Shown one piece after another: positions 58,649 to 64,000 of a stretch of 64,000 nt of DNA. Numbering within the stretch: the stretch's first letter is position 1; the number at the start of each line of letters is the position of its first letter. The stretch covers positions 1-64,000 of the forward strand of contig JBBSHM010000002.1 in the NCBI GenBank assembly GCA_038253125.1. The letters are read 5' to 3'. The translations under genes and the position numbers were made by a program. This DNA is from JAUJNH01 sp038253125 (GTDB lineage Bacteria > Actinomycetota > Acidimicrobiia > Acidimicrobiales > JAUJNH01). The notes under the pieces were generated by a model. It saw nothing but the letters and a program-made list of their open reading frames with translations. It was not told the DNA's origin and did not search any database.

Positions 58649-59509
58649 GTGGCCACCTGGCGCGAGCTCGAGCGCCAGGCCCGCGCCCGCCTCGGCGACG
58701 AGCAGGAGGCCCGGTGGCTGGTACAGCAGGCCGCCGGCCGCACCGGCGCGCCGTGGCTGGCCGACCTCGACGACCGGGCGCCCGACCGCTGCCTGGCCTA
58801 CGTCGAGCAGATGGTGGGCCGGCGGGCTGCCGGCGAGCCCCTGCAGTACGTGCTGGGCCGCTGGGGCTTCCGCCGCCTCGACCTGTCGATCGACCGGCGG
58901 GTGCTGATCCCCCGCCCCGAGACCGAGCAAGTGGTCGAGCACGCCCTCGCCGAGCTGACCCGCCTGCGCCTGGCCACCGGCCGGTCGCCCTGCGTCGTCG
59001 ACCTCGGCACCGGGTCGGGCGCCATCGCCCTGTCGGTAGCCGTCGAGGTGGCCGGCGCCGAGGTGTGGGCCACCGACGCCTCCGAGGGCGCGCTGGCCGT
59101 GGCCCGGGCCAACGTCGCCGGCACCGGGGGGATGGCGGCCACCCGGATCCGGCTGGCCGCCGGCAGCTGGTACGACGCCCTGCCCCCCGAGCTGGCCGGG
59201 CGAATCGATCTCGTCGTCTCGAACCCGCCCTACCTGGCCGAGGCCGAGCTCGGCGACCTCGACCCGGCGGTGGCGGAGTGGGAGCCGACCGCCGCCCTGA
59301 TCGCCGGCCCCACCGGGCTGGAGGCCATAGAGGCGGTGGTCGACGGCGCCCTGCGCTGGCTCGGCCGCCCCGGCGCAGTCGTGGTCGAGCTCGCCCCCGC
59401 CCAGGCCGACGCCGCGGTGGCGCTCGCCCTCACCGCCGGCTTCGACCGGGCGGCCGTCCGCCCCGACCTCACCGGCCGCCCCCGCGCCCTTGTGGCCAGG
59501 ACCGGCTGA
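58649..59509 (+). CDS. prmC: Release factor glutamine methyltransferase
   Basis: 286 residues from GTG 58649. N-terminal helical domain, then EPLQYVLGRWGFRRLDL, IPRPETEQVVEHAL, SAM site VVDLGTGSGAIALSVA and the catalytic NPPYL. It methylates the Gln of the GGQ motif in RF1/RF2. Its 3' end overlaps the degraded toxin gene on the other strand by 41 bp. The Sua5-type gene expected next in mycobacteria is absent. Confidence 0.95.
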   Translation: MATWRELERQARARLGDEQEARWLVQQAAGRTGAPWLADLDDRAPDRCLAYVEQMVGRRAAGEPLQYVLGRWGFRRLDLSIDRRVLIPRPETEQVVEHALAELTRLRLATGRSPCVVDLGTGSGAIALSVAVEVAGAEVWATDASEGALAVARANVAGTGGMAATRIRLAAGSWYDALPPELAGRIDLVVSNPPYLAEAELGDLDPAVAEWEPTAALIAGPTGLEAIEAVVDGALRWLGRPGAVVVELAPAQADAAVALALTAGFDRAAVRPDLTGRPRALVARTG

Positions 59510-59834
59510 GCCAGGGCCGCATCCGCCTCGACTCCGCTAGCGCTAGCAGGCTCGGCGTCAGGGGTTCGGGGTCCGGCAGGTCGGCTGGGTAGGTGACGAT
59601 CTCGGCGATGGTGCGGGGGAAGTCGCGCCGGTTGTTGGTGAGGAAGCGGTCGGCGCCGGATCCTTCACGGATCGGCTTGGAGAGCACCTCCGGGAGCAGC
59701 AGCACCGAGCCGATGCCAGCCGGTGGACGGGGTTGGGCGACGGGTTCCATCGGAAACAGGGCCAACACCCGTCGCCCTAGCGGGTGGCCAGGTGCCGCCG
59801 CGAAGATCAGGACGTCGGCGTCGAAGGCGTCCAT
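59469..59834 (-). pseudogene. VapC toxin with internal deletion
   Basis: From ATG 59834: MDAFDADVLIFAAAPGHPLG with the first PIN acid, then SVLLLPEVLSKP, then abruptly DRFLTNNRRDFPRTIAEI. A complete PIN protein has ~60 more residues between these parts, including the D-A-x-H-L-A-T motif with the third acid. The deletion keeps the frame. The tail after PDPEPL runs into prmC and is not native. RNase activity is very unlikely. Confidence 0.75.
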
Positions 59835-59838
59835 GTCC

Positions 59839-60033
59839 TCAGCCGGGGCCTCCGTCTCGTTCGGCCCGCACATAGGCCACAAGCTCCTCGGCAGGCTCGT
59901 TGCTCAGACCGACCATGAGCGAGAGGTCTGCGTGGCGCCCGGCCTCCAGGCGGGCATGCAGCGCCGCCGCCGCCGCGAAGGCCCGTTCGGTTCGACGGGC
60001 TCGGATCGCGTCCGGTCGCAGGACGACGGCCAC
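59839..60033 (-). CDS. Small antitoxin-like protein
   Basis: 64 residues from GTG 60033: AVVLRPDAIRARRTERAFAA, a helical stretch, and a C-terminal SNEPAEELVAYVRAERDGG. It ends 4 bp before the truncated toxin start, the usual antitoxin-toxin order. It shares a 43-bp divergent region with glyA. The partner is broken, so this may be an orphan antitoxin that still acts as a DNA-binding protein. Confidence 0.6.
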   Translation of the reverse strand: MAVVLRPDAIRARRTERAFAAAAALHARLEAGRHADLSLMVGLSNEPAEELVAYVRAERDGGPG

Positions 60034-60076
60034 CGGCTGACCGTGCCAACATTTCCGCCGGTAGGCTCGACGCCTG

Positions 60077-61333
60077 ATGGCGCACCCCTCCACCGCCGCT
60101 GATCCTGAGGTGTTCGAGATCATCGACGCCGAGCTCGAGCGGCAGAACACCACGCTTCAGCTGATCGCCTCGGAGAACTTCACCTCGCCGGCGGTCATGG
60201 CAGCCACCGGATCCGTCCTTACCAACAAGTACTCCGAGGGCTACCCGGGCAAGCGCTACTACGGCGGCAACCAACAGGTGGACCGGGTCGAGACGATCGC
60301 CATCGACCGGGTCAAGCGGCTGTTCGGGGCCGAGCACGCCAACGTCCAGCCCCACTCGGGCGCCAACGCCAACACCGCTGCCTACCTGGCCGTCCTCGAC
60401 CCGGGCGACACCGCCCTCGGCCTGCGCCTCGACCAGGGCGGCCACATCACCCACGGCCTGCCGGTCAGCCTGTCGGGCCGCTTCTACAACTTCGTGTCCT
60501 ACGGAGTGACGCCGTCAGACGAGCGCATCGACCTCGACCAGGTGCGCGACCTGGCCCTCCAGCACCGGCCCAAGCTGATCGTGGCCGGCGCCACCGCCTA
60601 CCCCCGCACCATCGACACCGAGCCGTTCCGCCAGATCGCCGACGAGGTCGGGGCGCTGCTGATGTTCGACGCCGCCCACATCGCCGGGCTGGTGGCCGGC
60701 GGGGCCCACCCGAGCCCGGTGCCCCTGGCTGACATCGTCACCTTCACCACCCACAAGACGCTGCGGGGCCCGCGGGGCGGCTGCATCCTGTCGAAGGCCG
60801 CGCTGGCCGGGGCCATCGACAAGGGGATCTTCCCGGGCAGCCAGGGCGGCCCGCTCGACCACGTGGTGGCGGCCAAGGCCGTCGCCTTCGGCGAGGCCAT
60901 GCAGCCCACCTTCGCCGCCTACGCCGCCCAGGTGGTGGCCAACGCCCAGGCCCTGGCCGAGGCGCTGGCCGGCGAGGGCTTCCGCCTCGTCTCAGGGGGC
61001 ACCGACAACCACCTGGTGCTGGTCGACCTGCAGCCCTTCGACGCCGACCTGACGGGCAAGGTGGCCCAGGAGGTGCTGGACCGGGCCGGGATCACCTGCA
61101 ACAAGAACACGATCCCGAACGACCCCCGGTCGGCCTTTGTCACGAGCGGCCTTCGCCTCGGCACCGCGGCCCAGACCACCGCCGGCATGGCCGAGCCCGA
61201 GATGGCCGAGGTGGCCCGCCTCCTCGGGCGGGCCCTCCGCCGACGCCACGACGAGGACGAGGTCGCCGCCACCCGGCACGAGGTCGCCACGCTCTGCTCC
61301 AAGTTCACCCCCTACCCCGAGCCGCTGGGGTAG
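60077..61333 (+). CDS. glyA: Serine hydroxymethyltransferase
   Basis: 418 residues from ATG 60077. LIASENFTSPAVMAATGSVL, YSEGYPGKRYYGGNQ, PHSGANANTAAYLA, FDAAHIAGLVAGG, PLP lysine Lys227 in TTHKTLRGPRGG. Interconverts serine and glycine with tetrahydrofolate. Located between prmC and wecA, a position seen in several actinobacteria. Confidence 0.96.
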   Translation: MAHPSTAADPEVFEIIDAELERQNTTLQLIASENFTSPAVMAATGSVLTNKYSEGYPGKRYYGGNQQVDRVETIAIDRVKRLFGAEHANVQPHSGANANTAAYLAVLDPGDTALGLRLDQGGHITHGLPVSLSGRFYNFVSYGVTPSDERIDLDQVRDLALQHRPKLIVAGATAYPRTIDTEPFRQIADEVGALLMFDAAHIAGLVAGGAHPSPVPLADIVTFTTHKTLRGPRGGCILSKAALAGAIDKGIFPGSQGGPLDHVVAAKAVAFGEAMQPTFAAYAAQVVANAQALAEALAGEGFRLVSGGTDNHLVLVDLQPFDADLTGKVAQEVLDRAGITCNKNTIPNDPRSAFVTSGLRLGTAAQTTAGMAEPEMAEVARLLGRALRRRHDEDEVAATRHEVATLCSKFTPYPEPLG

Positions 61334-61342
61334 CCGCCCCAG

Positions 61343-62506
61343 GTGCTCGGGACCTACGGCCCGGTCTTCCTGGCGGCGCTCGTCACCACCTGGGTCACCA
61401 CGTTCGGCTGGCGGGCGTACGCCTGCCGTCGGGCATTCCTGCGCGTCGAGCCCGACGACCGCCGCATCCACACCCGCACCACGCCCACCGGTGGCGGGTT
61501 CGCCATGTGGCTCGCCTTCCTGGTGGCCATGGCCGTGGCCTGGCGGCTGCCCCGGCTCCACGACATCTTCGACGGCAGCACCGAACCGCTGGGCGTCATC
61601 CTCGGCGCCACCATCCTGTTCGGCGTCGGCCTGCTGGACGACATCCGCGAGGTCTCGCCGCCAGCGAAGCTGGCGGGCACGGTGCTCGGCGCGTCGGTCA
61701 TGGCCAGCCAGGGCGTGCAGATGCTGTACTTCCGCGTGCCCTTCTGGGACACCGTCGTGCTCGACCAGAGCACCGGCTTCCTCATCACCGTGGTGTGGGT
61801 GGTGCTGGTGACCGAGGCCGTCAACCTGATCGACGGGCTCGACGGCCTGGCCGCCGGCGTGGCCCTCATCGCCGGGCTCGCCTTCTTCCTGTACGCCAGC
61901 CGCCAGGTCGACGCCGGCCTGCTGACCGGCGACACGATCGGCCCGCTCCTGGCCGTGGTCGTGGTGGGCGTGTGCCTGGGCTTCCTGCCCCACAACTTCC
62001 ACCCGGCCAGGGTCTTCATGGGCGATGCCGGCGCCCTGTTCCTGGGGCTGCTGCTGGCCACCTCGACCCTGGTGGTCGGGGGCCGCACCAACGACGAGTT
62101 CAGCGGCCAGACCTTCTTCTTCTTCGCTCCTGTCTTCATCCCGTTCGTGATACTCGGCGTACCGCTGCTGGACACCGCCTTCGCCTTTGTGCGGCGGGTG
62201 GTGCAGCGGCGGGGCATCGCCGTGGCCGACAGGGAGCACCTCCACCACCGCCTGGTGCGGCTCGGCCACGGGCACCGGCGGGCTGTGCTGATCCTGTGGG
62301 CGTGGACGGCCGTGCTGGCCACCCTGGCGCTCGTGCCTACCTACGCCAGAGGCGCCAACGGGCTGGTGCTGCCCGGGGTGCTGGCCCTCGGCGTGGTGCT
62401 CTACACCGTGCTGCACCCCGAGGTCCGGGCCGGGCGGAGGCTGGCGCCCGCGGCGCCGGTCACCACCGCTCCCGCCGGTCCCGTCGAGGTGCACGAGCAG
62501 GCCTGA
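61343..62506 (+). CDS. wecA: WecA/Rfe-type polyprenyl-phosphate sugar-1-phosphate transferase
   Basis: 387 residues from GTG 61343, about eleven helices. Motifs: DDRRIHTRTTPTGGG, GVGLLDDIREVSPPAKLAG, VNLIDGLDGLAAGV, VFMGDAGALFLG and the cytoplasmic HLHHRLVRLGHGHRR. It moves GlcNAc-1-phosphate onto decaprenyl phosphate, the first step of the arabinogalactan linker in mycobacteria (Rv1302). It sits before the ATP synthase operon as in M. tuberculosis. Confidence 0.93.
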   Translation: MLGTYGPVFLAALVTTWVTTFGWRAYACRRAFLRVEPDDRRIHTRTTPTGGGFAMWLAFLVAMAVAWRLPRLHDIFDGSTEPLGVILGATILFGVGLLDDIREVSPPAKLAGTVLGASVMASQGVQMLYFRVPFWDTVVLDQSTGFLITVVWVVLVTEAVNLIDGLDGLAAGVALIAGLAFFLYASRQVDAGLLTGDTIGPLLAVVVVGVCLGFLPHNFHPARVFMGDAGALFLGLLLATSTLVVGGRTNDEFSGQTFFFFAPVFIPFVILGVPLLDTAFAFVRRVVQRRGIAVADREHLHHRLVRLGHGHRRAVLILWAWTAVLATLALVPTYARGANGLVLPGVLALGVVLYTVLHPEVRAGRRLAPAAPVTTAPAGPVEVHEQA

Positions 62507-62633
62507 GCCCGCCACCGCGCCCCCAGCCGGCACGGGCGGCGAGAGGTTTCGGCTAGGTTGTCCCGGGATTTGCGGGCCCCGAAACCTGGGTCGTAGATTG
62601 CGCAGCAATTCACAAGCGAGGGAGCCAAACCTG

Positions 62634-62981
62634 GTGAGGAGGATGGCCGTGGCCATGGTCGACGACCGTGAGCAGGAGCAGCGTCGGCAGCTGAACAAGG
62701 GCTTCGGCGCCTCCCTGAACAACGCGTTTGAGATCGCCGTCGTCCCGGTGATCTTCGCCGGGTTCGGCTGGCTGGTCGACCTGGTCCTGCACACCAGCCC
62801 CGTCTTCGCCGCCATCTTCGGCGTGCTCGGGCTCATCGGTACCTTCGCCAAGCTCTACTACGGCTACAGCTGCACGATGAGCGAGCTCGAAGAGGCGGGC
62901 CCGTGGCGCCGAGCCTCGGGCAACGCCCCGGTGAGCGCCGAGGTGAGCGGTCCCGTGAGCGCCCAGAGGACCGCTTCGTGA
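62634..62981 (+). CDS. AtpZ/AtpI-like small membrane protein
   Basis: 115 residues from GTG 62634 (GAGGGAG 9 bp upstream; ATGs at 62643 and 62655 are alternatives). Two helices with the family's AtpZ pattern: AFEIAVVPVIFAGFGWLVD and PVFAAIFGVLGLIGTFAKLYY. AtpZ/AtpI proteins help assemble the c-ring or carry Mg/Ca. First gene of the atp operon; overlaps the next by 4 bp. Confidence 0.8.
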   Translation: MRRMAVAMVDDREQEQRRQLNKGFGASLNNAFEIAVVPVIFAGFGWLVDLVLHTSPVFAAIFGVLGLIGTFAKLYYGYSCTMSELEEAGPWRRASGNAPVSAEVSGPVSAQRTAS

Positions 62982-63478
62982 GCATCGCCACCGGCACGGC
63001 CGCGGCCACGGCGGTCGAGGGGCCTGCGGTCGAGCGCATGATCGTCGCCGACATGCTGCGACGGGGATGGCCGGCGCTGCTGGTGCTGGTCGGCCTCGGT
63101 GCCTTCTGGGGTGTCGGCGGGGTCCTGTCCTCCGGCTTCGGCGTGGGCCTGGCCGTGGCCAATGCCGCCGCTGCCGCCGCCATGGTGTCCGGCGCCGCCC
63201 GGGTCAGCCTCGGCCTGCTCTACGCCGCCGCCCTCGGCGGCTACATCCTGCGCCTCGGCCTAATCACCGTCGCCGTGCTGTCCGTGGTGCACCAGGCGTG
63301 GGTCGAGGTCGTGCCCCTTGGTGCCGCGCTGGTGATCGCCCACCTCGGCCTGTTCATCTGGGAAGCCCGGTTCGTGTCCACCCAGCTCGCCTACCCCGGC
63401 CTGAAGCCCCGCCCGAAGCCCGCCGGGAACCCCGACCCGAAGCCCGACGAGAAGATCACCGTGAAAGGCGCGCACTGA
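62978..63478 (+). CDS. ATP synthase subunit I-like membrane protein
   Basis: 166 residues from GTG 62978 (GTGA overlap). Four helices (WPALLVLVGLGAFWGVGGVL, VGLAVANAAAAAAMV, LLYAAALGGYILRLGLITVA, PLGAALVIAHLGLFIWEARF), the layout of AtpI/Rv1303-type proteins found just before atpB. Pro/Lys tail. The atpB start overlaps its stop by one base. Confidence 0.75.
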   Translation: MSIATGTAAATAVEGPAVERMIVADMLRRGWPALLVLVGLGAFWGVGGVLSSGFGVGLAVANAAAAAAMVSGAARVSLGLLYAAALGGYILRLGLITVAVLSVVHQAWVEVVPLGAALVIAHLGLFIWEARFVSTQLAYPGLKPRPKPAGNPDPKPDEKITVKGAH

Positions 63479-64000
63479 TGCTTGCGCTCGTGTTCCCGCC
63501 CATCGACGAGATCCTGCGCTGGAAGCCGCTGGTCGGCACCGACGGGTCCACCTGGGCCTTCAACAAGATCGGGCTGGTCGCCTTTTTGGCCACCTTCGCC
63601 ACGCTGGGACTGTTCTTCGCTGCCGGCCGCAAGCGGGCCCTCGTCCCCACCGGGGTCCAGAACCTGGCCGAGATCTCCGTCGACTTCATCCAGGACGGGA
63701 TCATCGCCCAGACGATGGGCACCAAGAAGGAGGACCTGCGCTGGACCGCCTACCTCACCGCCCTGTTCTTCTTCGTCCTGTTCTGCAACGCCGGCGAGGT
63801 GATCCCGTTCATCCAGATGCCGGCCACGGCCCGCATGGGCATCCCGGCCCTGCTCGCCGTGGTCTCGTGGTTCTCCTTCCTCTTCATGGGCTTCAAGAAG
63901 AACGGCATCCGCTACATCAAAGAAGCTGTCGTTCCTCCCGGGGTGCCGGCCTTCCTGCTGCCGCTGGTGGTGCTGATCGAGATCGTCTCCACCTTCCTCG
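63478..64000 (+). CDS. atpB: ATP synthase F0 subunit a (3' partial)
   Basis: ATG 63478 in TGATG overlap; 174 residues are present before the window ends. PPIDEILRWKPLVG, NLAEISVDFIQDGIIAQTMG, helices with FFFVLFCNAGEVIPFIQMPA and MGIPALLAVVSWFSFLFMGF, and PPGVPAFLLPLVVLIEIVS. Proton channel subunit of the F-type ATP synthase. The essential arginine helix lies beyond the window. Confidence 0.95.
   Translation, partial: MLALVFPPIDEILRWKPLVGTDGSTWAFNKIGLVAFLATFATLGLFFAAGRKRALVPTGVQNLAEISVDFIQDGIIAQTMGTKKEDLRWTAYLTALFFFVLFCNAGEVIPFIQMPATARMGIPALLAVVSWFSFLFMGFKKNGIRYIKEAVVPPGVPAFLLPLVVLIEIVSTFL

Overview
This window comes from a high-GC (roughly 70 percent by eye) member of the Actinomycetota. 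Supporting families include WhiB1-like, PdtaS-like, SigF/RsbW, DUF3107, DUF3090, DUF2786, a Rv0185-type HEXXH protein, paired ArsA/Get3-like ATPases, a TIGR03843/TIGR03848 module and 13E12-type HNH sequence. A complete System I (Ccm) cytochrome c maturation cluster is unusual for mainstream actinobacteria. Together with small gene-order differences from mycobacteria it hints at a deep branch such as Acidimicrobiia; that placement is inference.

Layout. 1-9220: end of an ABC-2 permease, a DUF2786 + HEXXH pair, a HelZ-like SNF2 helicase, a CsbD-like protein, an ATP-dependent DNA ligase and a secreted protein of unknown function. 9297-11826: a decayed tetR with its operator, a small membrane protein and a glycosyltransferase. 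11935-20968: ccdA, a class E sortase and ccmABCDEFGHI. 21025-25770: DUF1360, an O-methyltransferase, and an Fe-S module (SufR-like regulator, cysteine desulfurase, divergent Mrp). 25913-33955: L,D-transpeptidase, two small genes, a dGTPase, DUF3107, two Get3/ArsA-like ATPases, an ECF sigma factor with a zinc-finger-like tail and coupled membrane protein, and an M50 protease. 33964-40021: PdtaS-like kinase, WhiB1-like protein, lipid kinase, SigF, RsbW, EtfBA. 40125-42433: a scar of two broken genes (OLD-like ATPase, HNH) and a vapBC pair whose toxin lacks a catalytic acid. 42616-47509: the TIGR03843/DUF3090/phosphomutase operon, a family 5 UDG, an FrhB-like protein, an Fpg-like glycosylase and tRNA-Arg(CCG). 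47571-64000: a housekeeping block argS-(receiver)-lysA-hom-thrC-rho-rpmE-PTP-unknown-prfA-prmC-(broken TA)-glyA-wecA-atpZ/I-atpB.

The last block matches the order remembered from Mycobacterium tuberculosis (argS, lysA, thrA, thrC, thrB, rho, rpmE, prfA, hemK, Rv1301, rfe, Rv1303, atpB), but thrB and the Sua5-type gene are absent. Many genes overlap by GTGA or TGATG and are probably translationally coupled, notably ccmA-H, vapBC and the TIGR03843 operon.

The most unusual features are: (i) a 48-bp hairpin element with identical 11-nt ends at three intergenic sites; (ii) a 33-bp repeat that appears in both orientations inside coding sequences; (iii) a pair of ArsA/Get3-like ATPases that have lost different lysines of the deviant Walker A motif, so an A:B heterodimer could have one composite active site; (iv) decaying accessory genes (tetR, OLD-like ATPase, HNH, one truncated vapC and one vapC with an Asp-to-His change). 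No CRISPR array, rRNA, insertion sequence or prophage was seen. All family assignments come from reading motifs and recalled families, without database searches.
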